Shown here: positions 15,816 through 25,290 of the stretch, in pieces
Layout of the letters: each line of letters begins with the position of its first letter
How positions within the stretch are numbered: position 1 is the first letter of the stretch
Assembly: GCA_045579045.1 (NCBI GenBank)
Contig: JAZNLL010000027.1
Span: 9,544-73,543, forward strand
Direction: 5' to 3'
From: Avoscillospira sp045579045
GTDB taxonomy: Bacteria > Bacillota > Clostridia > Oscillospirales > Oscillospiraceae
Length of the DNA: 64,000 nucleotides
Made by a program: the position numbers and the translations under genes
The notes under the pieces: model-generated
Database searches by the model: none
Seen by the model: only the letters and a program-made list of their open reading frames with translations
Told to the model about the DNA's origin: nothing

Positions 15816-16493
15816 ATGGAATTTCAACCCATTGCACATATTCATAACGATTACACCGCCAAATTCGGCATTCCCCGTCAGAGTGGACTGGTGGAGCAAG
15901 TGGAAAGCACTATCGTTTTCACGCCCCCTTACCGCAATGAAGATGCGCTTCGTGGTCTGGAGGGTTGGTCTCATCTCTGGCTGGTGTGGCTCTTTTCCGA
16001 ATCCATCCGTGAAAACTGGTCCCCCACTGTCCTGCCGCCCCGACTGGGCGGCAAGACCCGTATGGGTGTCTTTGCCACACGTTCCCCGTTCCGTCCCAAT
16101 CCCATCGGTCTTTCCTCTGTGAAGCTGCTGGGCGTGGATCTGCACACACCGGACGGGCCCATCATCCGTGTGGCAGGGGCAGATCTCATGGACGGCACTC
16201 CCATTCTGGACATCAAGCCCTATCTTCCCTATACAGACAGCCATCCCGATGCCACCGGCGGTTTTGCCGAGCCGGTTCGGGAATACGCTTTAGAGGTTGT
16301 CTTCCCTGAGGAGTGGAAAGCCATGGTACCCCAGCGACTTATGGAGCCTGTGTTGGGCTTGCTGGCGCAGGACCCCCGTCCCTCCTATCAGAACGATCCG
16401 GAACGGGTCTACGGCGTAGCCTTCGGCGGCTATGACTTCCGTTTCCGAGTCAACGAAGGCGTTCTGACTGTCTGCGAAGTAGAAAAACTATGA
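15816..16493 (+). CDS. trmO: tRNA (adenine37-N6)-methyltransferase TrmO/TsaA-like
   Basis: 225 residues starting at ATG 15816, chosen for AAAGGAG 7 bases upstream. The family signature GVFATRSPFRPNPIGLS is present at residues ~85-101, with LEGWSHLWLVWLF before it. TrmO uses S-adenosylmethionine to methylate N6-threonylcarbamoyl-adenosine 37 of ANN-decoding tRNAs. A C-terminal ~70-residue part (RPSYQNDPERVYGVAFGGYD) matches the usual TrmO tail. It diverges from csoR and is probably transcribed alone. Confidence 0.9.
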   Translation: MEFQPIAHIHNDYTAKFGIPRQSGLVEQVESTIVFTPPYRNEDALRGLEGWSHLWLVWLFSESIRENWSPTVLPPRLGGKTRMGVFATRSPFRPNPIGLSSVKLLGVDLHTPDGPIIRVAGADLMDGTPILDIKPYLPYTDSHPDATGGFAEPVREYALEVVFPEEWKAMVPQRLMEPVLGLLAQDPRPSYQNDPERVYGVAFGGYDFRFRVNEGVLTVCEVEKL

Positions 16494-16495
16494 GA

Positions 16496-16524
16496 AAAAC
16501 GCACCCGGTTGGGTGCGGTTTTTG
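16496..16524. terminator. Bidirectional terminator between trmO and vanW-like gene
   Basis: CGCACCC-ggtt-GGGTGCG with A-run before and T-run after serves both convergent genes. Confidence 0.88.
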
Positions 16525-16525
16525 C

Positions 16526-18169
16526 TTATTCCGTTACATATTCATCCCACATATCTTCAGATGGGGTTTCTTCCTCTGCAGGCGGTTCTTCCTCTACCAG
16601 TTCCGGACCGACGATATACTCCGCATCATACTTGTCATAGACGCTGATATCGCACTTTTCCTTTCGCAGGAAGTTGCCCTCCAGATCGTAGAAATTTTTG
16701 TAGCTCCAGTAGGTGTAGCCCGTATGAGGCTCCTGTACCAGTTCCCGATAGCCGGCAGGCTTGGTCTCATCCAGAGTCTCAATTTCTTCATAGGGCGTAG
16801 TGGCAGTCAGTTCATAGGTCATTTTGACCGTGTAGTCATGCTCGTTGGTACCCACCAGGCTGACACTGACCACACCGTTATTGACGGCTGCATTGACCAT
16901 GACCGGGGTCTCATTGGTATTGCGGAACTGGAAGTCCAGCGCACCCCAGTAGACCGTGGCATCCATACCGGGGTCCACATAGGTCACCACATACATATGG
17001 GGTTCCCGCTCAATAATTTGGAAATCCGCCATGAGGGTGCAATAGTAGATCATGGAAGCGATCTGGCAGATGCCGCCGCCCACTTCGGATTCGCTGGCAC
17101 CGTCATTGGCATAGATGATGCCTTCCTTGTAGCCCTTTTCGGCAGTTCTCTGACCGACAATATCATTGAAAGAGAAGATCTCGTTAGGCTGCAGCACCGT
17201 TCCGTTGATGGCCTCACAGGCCAGACGGAGGTTGGTGGTGCGATTGGCATTGCCCGTATAGGCAATGGAGTAGGAAGCCAGGGTATCGGCATAGAATTTC
17301 TGCTTATACTCTTCCAGGGTGATTTCCGGTTCCAGCACCTTCAAAGGAATCTCAATGACAGAACCTTCCTCTGCCAGTGCCAGCTGCTGATTGACAGCCA
17401 TGAGATCAAAGCCAAAGCCTTCGATTTCCTCTACGATGGTGCGAGTGGTCTTATCGTAGTAGGCATTTCGGGCAGGCTTGCAGTATTTGTTGTAATAGCT
17501 CTGCAGGTCCACAATATCATAGGGAACCAGATCATAAGAGAACTCAATATCCGACAGGTCTCCGGACTCGTAGGCCTTCATCACCAGTTCAAAGAGCTTC
17601 TCCGTATCCAGACTGCGTCCGTTTTTACCCAGTTCAATGGTAATGACTTCCGCATCCTCATCCATGGAAACTTCCGACTGAGTCATCTCCTGTGCCACAT
17701 CTCCGGCCGTCTTGTCGATCAGCTCCCGGATGTATTCCGTGTCCACGCTGAGGAAATCGCCCATGTCCAGAATGTAGGCAGATTCTTTGCACTTGATATA
17801 GGTAGAAAGGACCTTAAACGCACCGCCCTCTCTGCCGTAGGACAGGGCAGCCTCCACCATGGAGTCAGCATCCAGCGGAGAGTTTGCCAGTTCCGGATCA
17901 AAAACCAGTTTCCTGTCAGGCAACTGAACGGTCAGGGTTCTGGTCGCATGGGTGTCGGCCAGACTGGTCTCCAGTGCCTGAGCCGCCTCTTCTGCTTTCA
18001 TGCCGCCGATATTCACACCGGAAACGCAAACATTGGGAAACACCGTATCCATGTTTTTCAGATGCAGCCCCCAGAAGAACACGCCAAGGAACACCGCAAC
18101 CGCCACAGAGACTGCGGCAATTCCGGCAATCAGCAAAACTTTTTTTGATTTTTTCTCACTGTTGCCCAC
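16526..18169 (-). CDS. VanW-family membrane-anchored cell-wall protein
   Basis: 547 residues from a GTG start at 18169, chosen because AGGAGGGG lies 6 bases upstream; the longer frame has no such site. A cytoplasmic SEKKSKK head precedes one membrane anchor (residues ~9-33). The middle (~45-300) resembles the peptidoglycan-binding-4 module, often tandem. The VanW domain follows (~310-450: NEIFSFNDIVGQRTAEKGY and GGGICQIASMIYYCTL). The tail is acidic (VEEEPPAEEETPSED). Proteins of this type sit on the outer membrane face with the wall; the biochemical role of VanW is not established. No vancomycin-resistance genes are nearby, so resistance is not implied. Confidence 0.88.
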   Translation of the reverse strand: MGNSEKKSKKVLLIAGIAAVSVAVAVFLGVFFWGLHLKNMDTVFPNVCVSGVNIGGMKAEEAAQALETSLADTHATRTLTVQLPDRKLVFDPELANSPLDADSMVEAALSYGREGGAFKVLSTYIKCKESAYILDMGDFLSVDTEYIRELIDKTAGDVAQEMTQSEVSMDEDAEVITIELGKNGRSLDTEKLFELVMKAYESGDLSDIEFSYDLVPYDIVDLQSYYNKYCKPARNAYYDKTTRTIVEEIEGFGFDLMAVNQQLALAEEGSVIEIPLKVLEPEITLEEYKQKFYADTLASYSIAYTGNANRTTNLRLACEAINGTVLQPNEIFSFNDIVGQRTAEKGYKEGIIYANDGASESEVGGGICQIASMIYYCTLMADFQIIEREPHMYVVTYVDPGMDATVYWGALDFQFRNTNETPVMVNAAVNNGVVSVSLVGTNEHDYTVKMTYELTATTPYEEIETLDETKPAGYRELVQEPHTGYTYWSYKNFYDLEGNFLRKEKCDISVYDKYDAEYIVGPELVEEEPPAEEETPSEDMWDEYVTE

Positions 18170-18291
18170 AGTTTCCCCTCCTTTGCAAAGTAGTACATCA
18201 TCAGTATATCCCAAAGGCATGACACATTGCAACAACATTTGAGAGTCAATTCTATGTCAATTCGTTACAACCCGGAATTTTTCAAAACTGT

Positions 18292-18320
18292 TTGTCAATG
18301 GCTTTCTCCTATGGTATAAT
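18292..18320 (+). promoter_or_regulatory. Promoter of lspA operon
   Basis: TTGTCA at 18292-18297 and TATAAT at 18315-18320, 17-base spacer. Confidence 0.8.
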
Positions 18321-18345
18321 ATTCAAAAAACTTTGGAGGTTCTCC

Positions 18346-18822
18346 ATGCTTTATGCCGCATTGACGGTTTTTGCCGCACTCATCGTGGCGGCAGACCAGT
18401 TTTCCAAATATCTGACCGTGACCAACATTCCTCTGGGCGGAAAAGTCCCGGTTATTGACTGGCTGTTTCAGCTGACCTATATCCAGAACGATGGCATGGC
18501 TTTTTCCATGCTCCGTGGCGGACGCTGGTTTTTTCTGGTGGTGACGGTTTTCGCACTGGCGCTGATTGTGCTGGCGATCGCCAAAAAATGGGTCAATCAC
18601 CCCACAGGTCTGTGGGCTTTGGCTTCCATCGCCGGCGGTGCCGTTGGCAATCTCATTGACCGTGTCCGTTTTGGGTACGTCATCGACATGATCGAAGTGA
18701 CCTTTATGGAGTTTGCCGTATTCAATGTGGCCGACTGCTTTGTGGTCTGCGGTGCCATTTTGCTGGTCATTTATGTCTTTTTCTTCGACAAAAAGGAGGA
18801 AAAACATGATCCTGCTGGCTGA
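18346..18822 (+). CDS. lspA: Lipoprotein signal peptidase (signal peptidase II)
   Basis: 158 residues; the ATG at 18346 follows TTGGAGG. Four membrane segments and both catalytic aspartates are visible: VGNLIDRVRFGYVIDMI and FAVFNVADCFVVCG. The early ADQFSKYL and the QNDGMAFSML (usual NxGAAF region) also fit. It cleaves prolipoproteins before the lipidated Cys; a lipoprotein target is the solute-binding protein at 29010. It overlaps rluD by 17 bases. Confidence 0.95.
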   Translation: MLYAALTVFAALIVAADQFSKYLTVTNIPLGGKVPVIDWLFQLTYIQNDGMAFSMLRGGRWFFLVVTVFALALIVLAIAKKWVNHPTGLWALASIAGGAVGNLIDRVRFGYVIDMIEVTFMEFAVFNVADCFVVCGAILLVIYVFFFDKKEEKHDPAG

Positions 18823-19705
18823 TAAAAACGGGGAGCGTGCCGATGCCGCTCTGGCACGACTGTGCCCGGAGCTGAGCCGAAGTGCTGCCCAGAATCTTCT
18901 GGAAGAAGGTCTCGTGACCCGAAACGGCAAGCCCGTCAAGAAAAACGAAAAACTGAATGAAGGCGATGAACTGGAGTTTAACCTGCCCGAAGCAGAGGAA
19001 GTGGACATTCAGCCGGAGGATATCCCTCTGGATATTGTCTATGAAGATGACGACGTCCTGGTCATCAACAAGCCTAAGGGTCTGGTCGTGCATCCTGCAG
19101 CCGGTCATTGGTCCGGAACGCTGGTCAATGCCCTGATGTTCCATTGCAAGGACCGACTTTCCGGGATCAACGGTCAGCTCCGCCCCGGAATCGTCCACCG
19201 CATCGACATGGATACCTCCGGTCTGCTGATCGTGGCAAAAAATGATTTTGTCCATCAGTCTCTGGCCGAGCAGCTGCAGGATCATTCCCTGTCCAGAACC
19301 TATGTCTGTATCGTTGTGGGCGGCATCAAAGAAGACAGCGGCACCATCGATGCCCCCATCGGCCGCCACCCCACCGACCGCAAGAAAATGGCAGTCACAG
19401 AGAAAAACAGTAAAAACGCCATCACCCATTGGCAGGTGCTGGAACGTTTCTCTGGCTATACCATGCTGCAATGCAAACTGGAAACGGGACGCACCCACCA
19501 GATTCGTGTCCACCTTTCCTGGCGCAATCATCCCATTTTGGGCGATACGGTCTATGGCTCGAAAAAACCGGAGCTGGGGCAGCACAGCCAATGCCTCCAT
19601 GCAAGGGAGCTGACCTTCCGCCATCCCCGTACCGGCGAAGCTGTCACCGTCTCCTGTCCCCTGCCGGATTATTTTGAAGACGTACTGAAAAAGTTGAGAA
19701 AATAA
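18806..19705 (+). CDS. rluD: RluA/RluD-family 23S rRNA pseudouridine synthase
   Basis: 299 residues from ATG 18806 (AAAAGGAGG upstream). An S4 RNA-binding domain (residues ~15-75) is followed by the catalytic domain with HRIDMDTSGLLIVAKND, whose Asp is the nucleophile, then KKMAV and ETGRTHQIRVHL. It isomerises uridines in large-subunit rRNA. The exact target positions cannot be told from sequence. It is translated with lspA, an arrangement common in Firmicutes. Confidence 0.93.
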   Translation: MILLADKNGERADAALARLCPELSRSAAQNLLEEGLVTRNGKPVKKNEKLNEGDELEFNLPEAEEVDIQPEDIPLDIVYEDDDVLVINKPKGLVVHPAAGHWSGTLVNALMFHCKDRLSGINGQLRPGIVHRIDMDTSGLLIVAKNDFVHQSLAEQLQDHSLSRTYVCIVVGGIKEDSGTIDAPIGRHPTDRKKMAVTEKNSKNAITHWQVLERFSGYTMLQCKLETGRTHQIRVHLSWRNHPILGDTVYGSKKPELGQHSQCLHARELTFRHPRTGEAVTVSCPLPDYFEDVLKKLRK

Positions 19706-19717
19706 GAGGTGAGGCTC

Positions 19718-20683
19718 ATGGTTTCAGTAATCACTCCCGTTTACAATCGGGAACTTTACATCGAAGAATGCGTTCAATCTGTTCTTAAGCAGAGTTATCA
19801 GGATTTTGAAGTTATCCTCGTTGATGACGGTTCCACAGATAAAACCCTTGAAATCTGCCGCAAACTAGCCTCTGAGGACAAACGAATTCGGCTTTTATCC
19901 GGCAAACACCAAGGTGTATCCGCCGCAAGAAACATCGCAGTGAATGCTGCCGCAGGAGAATACATTTTCTTTCTTGACAGCGATGATGTAATTCATCCCA
20001 TGCTTTTGGAAACGCTGATTCATGCCGCCCGTTCCCACAATGCAGCCATTGCAGCAACAGATGTTGCCCGTTCCGGCAAGTCAAACTGGCACAGAGTATC
20101 CGAGGCAATGCAGAAAAGCTGTACCTTGGGTGAATTCGATTTCAAAAACGAGGCTGAAACGCTCCGTGGACTGATGTTTGGCGGTACCGCAATTTCCTGT
20201 ATCGGCGGTGTCATGTTCCGCCGTGATTTGATTGGTGATACCCGGTTCCGTACAGATCTTCACATTGGCGAAGACTATTATTTCATCTACCAGAACATCA
20301 TAAAAGGTGCTTCTGCTGCTTTCCTGAAACCCAAATGGTACTACGTACGGGTTCATGATCAAAACATTTCCTGGGATTATGCATATTCCGGTTTCTGGAC
20401 GCGCTTTTATCGCCGGAAGTTGGTTTGGGAGCAGGAGGAAGCTTTTGGCAGGGCAGAGCATGCCACCATTCAGAAACGGGATGCATTTTCCTGTTTTACC
20501 ACCTGTGTCCGCAAAAACAAACCATATAGCAAAGACAGTATCGCAATGCGCCGGGTCGTACAAGCGCACAAAAAAGCAATCTTCCCTGCATTGACCAGAA
20601 ACGGAAAGATTGCCTACTTCCTGTATGTATATCTTCCCGCCTTCACCCATCTACTGTATAAGGTAAAGGATAAAAAGAAATGA
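19718..20683 (+). CDS. Family 2 glycosyltransferase
   Basis: 321 residues from ATG 19718 behind AGAGGTGAGG. The GT-A fold start VSVITPVYNRELYIEEC, VDDGSTDKTLEIC, and the metal-binding FLDSDDVIHP (DxD-like) are clear in the first 100 residues. GT2 enzymes transfer a sugar from a nucleotide donor, here perhaps to a wall polysaccharide or lipid. No transmembrane segment is obvious. It overlaps the next gene by 4 bases, so the pair is co-translated. Confidence 0.9.
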   Translation: MVSVITPVYNRELYIEECVQSVLKQSYQDFEVILVDDGSTDKTLEICRKLASEDKRIRLLSGKHQGVSAARNIAVNAAAGEYIFFLDSDDVIHPMLLETLIHAARSHNAAIAATDVARSGKSNWHRVSEAMQKSCTLGEFDFKNEAETLRGLMFGGTAISCIGGVMFRRDLIGDTRFRTDLHIGEDYYFIYQNIIKGASAAFLKPKWYYVRVHDQNISWDYAYSGFWTRFYRRKLVWEQEEAFGRAEHATIQKRDAFSCFTTCVRKNKPYSKDSIAMRRVVQAHKKAIFPALTRNGKIAYFLYVYLPAFTHLLYKVKDKKK

Positions 20684-21477
20684 AAGACATGCTCCTGCCG
20701 TTTTTGAATATGCCTCTGGACAGCGCTGATGCTGTTCTGGAGAAATTTGCCGCTTTACCCGGTGCCATCGTCGGCAAGGGAGAAAAAACCTTGCAGCGAT
20801 ATGTCTGCATCCCCGGCAGCAGAAAGGATCGGGTGGTCTTGGTCGCCCATACGGACACCGTCTGGGATCAAGCCTATCAAAAGCCCTTTTCCGGAGATCG
20901 ATCTGTCATCTTCGAGGACGGTATCTTCCGCAGTGCCAATGCAGATTGCGGCATCGGCGGTGACTGCCGTGCCGGCTGTGCCATGCTCTGGGCGCTGAAA
21001 GACTGTGGTCACACGCTCCTTCTCGTCGACGGTGAAGAACACGGCAAACACGGTGCAAAGTATCTGAAAAAATCCAACCCCCGGCTGTTCCGGGAATTGA
21101 ACCGCCATCGCTATATGATCGAATTCGATTGGCGAGGCACCGATGGCTGTCTGTTCAATCAGGTAGACAATACCAAAACATTCAAAAAATACATTGAAGA
21201 AGATCTGGGCTTCCCGGACAGCAAAAAGGATGGCGGCTGCGACCTGCAGGTTCTCTGCCGCCGCATCTGCGGTGTCAATCTGGGTGTGGGCTATCACTTC
21301 TGCCACACCCCCAAGGAATCCGTCGTCCTCTCCGAATGGGAAAATACCCTGCAAAAAGCAAGGGCATTTCTGGCTCAGCCGCAAAAGCGGTATCCCTGTC
21401 TGTTCTTCCCCTTCTATATACGATATGCCAAAGCCGGCTGCAGAAAAATTTTTCGTATATTAAAACTAAAAAAATAA
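20680..21477 (+). CDS. M28/M20-like zinc hydrolase
   Basis: 265 residues, starting inside the ATGA overlap with the glycosyltransferase. Zn-peptidase marks are visible: VAHTDTVWD (His and Asp ligands), NADCGIGGDCRAGCAML (bridging Asp region), VDGEEHGKHG (Glu-Glu pair) and a late GYHFCHTP (His). The fold looks like a compact aminopeptidase of the co-catalytic zinc type. No signal peptide is seen. The basic, aromatic tail RKIFRILKLKK is odd. The substrate is unknown; the partner GT suggests a cell-surface path. Confidence 0.72.
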   Translation: MKDMLLPFLNMPLDSADAVLEKFAALPGAIVGKGEKTLQRYVCIPGSRKDRVVLVAHTDTVWDQAYQKPFSGDRSVIFEDGIFRSANADCGIGGDCRAGCAMLWALKDCGHTLLLVDGEEHGKHGAKYLKKSNPRLFRELNRHRYMIEFDWRGTDGCLFNQVDNTKTFKKYIEEDLGFPDSKKDGGCDLQVLCRRICGVNLGVGYHFCHTPKESVVLSEWENTLQKARAFLAQPQKRYPCLFFPFYIRYAKAGCRKIFRILKLKK

Positions 21478-21506
21478 GAACTGCCTGCGGCAGTTCTTAT
21501 TTTTTA
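21475..21506. terminator. Terminator between peptidase and carD
   Basis: AAGAACTGCC-tgc-GGCAGTTCTT followed by ATTTTTT, with A-rich sequence on the other side; works for both convergent genes. Confidence 0.88.
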
Positions 21507-22005
21507 ATTCTACTTGCAATATAAGCCGAAACTTCCTTTTCCGAAATCTGCAGGGCATAGGCAAATTCTTCACAGACCAGCCGCTCTGCAGAGGCCATCA
21601 GTTTTTCATCGGTAGCGGGAAGCTTTTTCCGCATTGGGTTCGGTTTTCCTTTTCCAGATACAGGCAGGCGATCAGCTTCAGAAGCTCTGTGCTGATACCG
21701 CCGGAGATCACCTGCTGATAAGCTTCCGTCCGCCGGCGGGTATCTTCGATCCAGAAAAGGCTCTCCCCACCCGTACTGTCGATCATGGCATCGATCTGCA
21801 CTTTGTCCATAACAGGTCGGATCTTTGCCAGCAGTTTTTCATTGGACACAGGAACATAGGTCGTACAGGTGGGTGCCGCCAAGGGTCGCAGGACATAATA
21901 TTCCTGTTTTTTCACACCGGATTTGGAAAGTGCCTCCTGCCGGATATCTTCAATGGTGCAAATTCCTGTGGTTCCGTATGATACCACCTGACCGATCTGA
22001 AACAT
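21497..22005 (-). pseudogene. carD: CarD/CdnL-family transcription regulator, frameshifted near the C-terminus
   Basis: From ATG 22005 the first ~125 residues match CarD-type regulators: MFQIGQVVSYGTTGICTIEDI and the RNA-polymerase-interacting Tudor-like fold, then a helical DNA-binding part. After LEKENRTQ the frame ends within 15 residues at 21598. A second frame continues as RKKLPATDEKLMASAERLVC and SEKEVSAYIASRIKK, ending at TAA 21499-21497, which is the expected CarD tail. One indel near 21640 thus separates the two. Either the gene is recently broken or the base count is wrong. CarD proteins stabilise open promoter complexes at rRNA and other promoters. Confidence 0.75.
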
Positions 22006-22114
22006 AATTCCCTCCTGTGTTCACCGAACAAGCTTCTTTTCTAAATTATAACAGGAGAAAATTAAAATTTCCAAGGCACTTTTGAACAAAGAATCGGAAT
22101 TTTCTTTGGAATAA

Positions 22115-22984
22115 TCATGAGCGATTGGAACAAACCGCACCAATGGCATCCGCCAGACGGGCAAATTCTTCCAGAGACAGAGTCTCACCGCGGACAGTCG
22201 GGGCAAAGCCGCAATCCACCAGAACCTGCGTCAGCTGCTCCTTCCCCAGATTTCCAAACACAGCCGAAAGGCCGTTGACCAGAGTCTTTCTTCTCTGGGC
22301 AAAGCTGGCACGGACCACCTTAAAGAACATGGCCTCATCCTGCACATGGCAGGCCGGTTCTTTTCGCACATTCAGATGCAGCACCGCCGAAGTCACTTTG
22401 GGTTGGGGGATAAAGCAGTGGGGCGGCACATCGAACAAAATCTCCGGTTGGGTATAATACTGACAGAACACGGTAAACGCGCCGTAGGCTGCCGTACCGG
22501 GCTTAGCGCAGATTCGCTGTGCCACTTCCTTCTGAACCATAACCGTAACTGTTTCAAAGCACTTGGCTTCCAGAAGCGCCGCCAGAATGTCGGAAGTGAT
22601 ATAGTAGGGCAGATTTGCACAGGCTTTGATCCGCAGCCCGCCGAATTTTTCCTTCACCAGCGCGGCAATATCCTGCTTCAGAATATCACCGAAAATGATT
22701 TCCAGATTGTCATAGGGTGCCATGGTCTCGGCCAGCACCGGCCTCAGCTTCTGATCCACTTCCACCGCCACCACCTTACCTGCCCGCAGGCAAAGCTGTT
22801 GGGTCAGAGGGCCCATACCGGGACCGATCTCCAGCACACCGCAGCTTTCATCCACACCGACTTCCATGGCAATATTCTGAGGCACCCAGCTCTGTGTCAG
22901 AAAGTTCTGACCCTTTGCCTTGGAAAAATGAAATCCATGGCGCCCCAGCAAATCCTTAATGTCATTGATATTACAAAGATCCAT
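22115..22984 (-). CDS. rsmA: 16S rRNA (adenine1518/1519-N6) dimethyltransferase
   Basis: 289 residues, the usual KsgA/RsmA length. SAM-binding motif LEIGPGMGPLTQQL, VAVEVDQKL, and the catalytic NLPYYIT are present, with FAQRRKTL in the C-terminal domain. It dimethylates two adjacent adenines at the 3' end of 16S rRNA during 30S maturation. Loss gives kasugamycin resistance in other species. It stands alone on this strand between carD and the SLH gene. Confidence 0.96.
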   Translation of the reverse strand: MDLCNINDIKDLLGRHGFHFSKAKGQNFLTQSWVPQNIAMEVGVDESCGVLEIGPGMGPLTQQLCLRAGKVVAVEVDQKLRPVLAETMAPYDNLEIIFGDILKQDIAALVKEKFGGLRIKACANLPYYITSDILAALLEAKCFETVTVMVQKEVAQRICAKPGTAAYGAFTVFCQYYTQPEILFDVPPHCFIPQPKVTSAVLHLNVRKEPACHVQDEAMFFKVVRASFAQRRKTLVNGLSAVFGNLGKEQLTQVLVDCGFAPTVRGETLSLEEFARLADAIGAVCSNRS

Positions 22985-23020
22985 ATTGATCCGCTCCTTT
23001 TATAGCCCCTATGATAACAT

Positions 23021-23052
23021 GGAGGACAGCACCGTGTCAAATGCTGTCCTCC
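23021..23052. terminator. Hairpin after SLH gene
   Basis: GGAGGACAGCA pairs with TGCTGTCCTCC across a 10-base loop just after the minus-strand stop codon. No clear T-run, so strength is uncertain. Confidence 0.6.
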
Positions 23053-23058
23053 AACTGC

Positions 23059-25290
23059 TTATTGCATCATATAAAGCATTTTTGCAACCTGCGCCCGGGT
23101 CACATTGCCCTGAGGCTGCAGTTTGCCGTCCATGCCGTTGATAATTCCCTTTTCCACCATGGCCGTCATACCGGCCTTCGCCCAAGCGGACACCTTGCCC
23201 GCATCGGCAAACTGGTCAAGGGCATCGGATTCGGAAGAAACAGAGATGCTTCTTGCCAGCATGGTCATGGCAGCTTCTCTGGTAATGGTAGCCGTAGGCT
23301 GGGCATAGAGGCTGTCGCCCTTACCGCTTCCGGTAAACCAGCCGAGGCCGTAAGCCGCCTTGACCGCATCCACCGCCCAGGAGGCAATGGCATCGGCATC
23401 GTCAAAGGGCAGCTCTTCCTCTGCGTATTTCTCCACCTTCACACCGGAGGCGCGAACCATAGAAACCACAAATTCCTGTCTGGTCATGGAGTCATCGGGG
23501 CGATAATAAACAATGCCGTCCGTACCGCCGGAGCCCTGTACCACACCCTTGAAGTACAGTTGTGCAATGGGACTTCTGGCCCAATGGTTCCGGGTATCGG
23601 CAAAGGGATTTTCCCGCACTTCCACAGCAACGGTCTTGGTCAGCTGACCGCAGGAAACGCTCAGCGTTCCCTTTCCCTCGGAAGCAGCCGCAAACACACC
23701 TTCGGCATCTACCGTTCCGAGGCTCTCATCCACATGCCAGTTAAAGGAAGCATCTCTGGCCGCCAGGTCCATGCCAAGATATTCCGCCTCCACCGTCAGA
23801 TCCAGCGTACCGCCGGTCTCCATCAAAATTTCCTTCACTTCTCTGCCGGTGGCAGAATCCAGAACCGTCATGGAAGAAGGTGTCTGCACCACATTGATCT
23901 CCGTAAAACCGGTAATGCCGCCGGCTTGTGCCGTCACACGGGCTGTGCCCGGTGCAGAAGCCGTAAAGGTCATCCCATCCACAGTACCGTTGGAAGCAGA
24001 ATAAACTACACCGGCGGGCACCTGTGCGGCGCGATAATCGGCATCGGTGGCCTTCACGGAAAGCTCCACCTGTCCGCCGGGCAAAACCGCAGCATCATAG
24101 GGATACAGGTGCAGTCTGGCTGCCGCACCTGCCATAGCCTCCTGCCGTACAAAGAACAGGAAGTTGGCACAGGGGCGCTGTGCTCCGTCAGCAGGGTCGT
24201 TGATAATCGAAAATGCCGTATCACCGGGTAGGGTCACACCTGCCGTGGTAGAGCCGCCTCCATCCAGATTAAGAGCTTTCACACAGCCCAGTTCTACCAT
24301 CCGCTGAGCCAGTTCCGCCAGCGTCAGACCTTCCGAGCCGCTGCTCTTATCTGCCGTATAGCAGACTACCTCACCGTTGGCCTTGACACCGATGGCCGTT
24401 CTGGCGGCAGGCCGCTTGGCACTTTCCAGCGTAAATTCCGTCAAAGCCTTGCCGTTTTCCACCAACAGGTCACCGCCGCCGACTGCATATCGGACATTCT
24501 CGCAGCCCCGATTGACGGTTGTGGAAATAATCACCTTATCGCCAACAGCGAGCTGTTTCATCTGTTCCATCGCCGTGGCATAATTGGTATCCGTTGCCAA
24601 AGACAGAACAAAGCAGCCCTGCGGAATGGAGCAGGAAGCCGTTTCGGGAATGATCTGTTTGACCACCGCCCGCACCTGATCGGAAACCGTCAGCTGCTCC
24701 CGCTCTGCCTCCAAAATCACATTGTAGGCAGAAATTCCGTTTTTGGTGCGAACATCGTAATCCTTGGAATACAGGCAGTAGCCGTTCTGCTTGCTGAGGG
24801 CCTTGTTGTAGTTGAGATCAATGGTCTGATCATTCCACAGCATGCTCACCTTCAGCATGGGCCGGGTGATTTCCAGCCTGCTGTATTCATCGATACAGAC
24901 CGTATGTCCGTCACCGCTGCTGCGAAGAATACCATCCGTAACCACCATGCCGTAAGGGATGCCCGTGGACATGTCGAAGAAAGCCGCATTGACGGCAGCG
25001 GCAGCGGAAAGGTTCTGCTCATCCAGATATTCCCGGATATACTCCATGGTACTGCGTCCGTAAAGGGTGTCGCCGTAGACCACAACAGGCTGCACTTCTC
25101 CCCCGGGTGTATAGGACAAAATCTTCTCCCGGACAGAAGCCTCCTGCTGCTGAGAATATGTAGCACTCAAAACAAGGTCACGGGTCAGCTGCAAGTCACT
25201 TTTGTGAAGCACCTGCGCCGCTGCACCCTGTGTCAGAAGGCAGACTGCCAGCGCAGCAGCTGCCGTCCGTCTGAGCCATTGTTTACGCAT
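23059..25290 (-). CDS. Exported phosphodiester glycosidase with SLH repeats
   Basis: 743 residues from ATG 25290 behind AAAAGGAG. A Sec signal peptide (RRTAAAALAVCLLTQGAAAQ) is followed by an NAGPA-type phosphodiester glycosidase domain (residues ~60-390; RTAIGVKANGEVVCYTAD, LNLDGGGSTT). Two Ig-like stretches follow (~400-560). The last ~175 residues form three SLH modules (FADTRNHWARSPIAQLYFKG, LPFDDADAIASWAVDAVKAAYGLGW cut short here, and the last ending RAQVAKMLYMM). SLH modules anchor proteins to pyruvylated secondary wall polymer. The enzyme may trim sugar phosphodiesters on surface glycans. Confidence 0.9.
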   Translation of the reverse strand: MRKQWLRRTAAAALAVCLLTQGAAAQVLHKSDLQLTRDLVLSATYSQQQEASVREKILSYTPGGEVQPVVVYGDTLYGRSTMEYIREYLDEQNLSAAAAVNAAFFDMSTGIPYGMVVTDGILRSSGDGHTVCIDEYSRLEITRPMLKVSMLWNDQTIDLNYNKALSKQNGYCLYSKDYDVRTKNGISAYNVILEAEREQLTVSDQVRAVVKQIIPETASCSIPQGCFVLSLATDTNYATAMEQMKQLAVGDKVIISTTVNRGCENVRYAVGGGDLLVENGKALTEFTLESAKRPAARTAIGVKANGEVVCYTADKSSGSEGLTLAELAQRMVELGCVKALNLDGGGSTTAGVTLPGDTAFSIINDPADGAQRPCANFLFFVRQEAMAGAAARLHLYPYDAAVLPGGQVELSVKATDADYRAAQVPAGVVYSASNGTVDGMTFTASAPGTARVTAQAGGITGFTEINVVQTPSSMTVLDSATGREVKEILMETGGTLDLTVEAEYLGMDLAARDASFNWHVDESLGTVDAEGVFAAASEGKGTLSVSCGQLTKTVAVEVRENPFADTRNHWARSPIAQLYFKGVVQGSGGTDGIVYYRPDDSMTRQEFVVSMVRASGVKVEKYAEEELPFDDADAIASWAVDAVKAAYGLGWFTGSGKGDSLYAQPTATITREAAMTMLARSISVSSESDALDQFADAGKVSAWAKAGMTAMVEKGIINGMDGKLQPQGNVTRAQVAKMLYMMQ

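Noticed and set aside
16526..18169. Vancomycin resistance by the VanW gene
   Set aside because: VanW-domain proteins are common wall proteins; no vanH/A/X genes are present.
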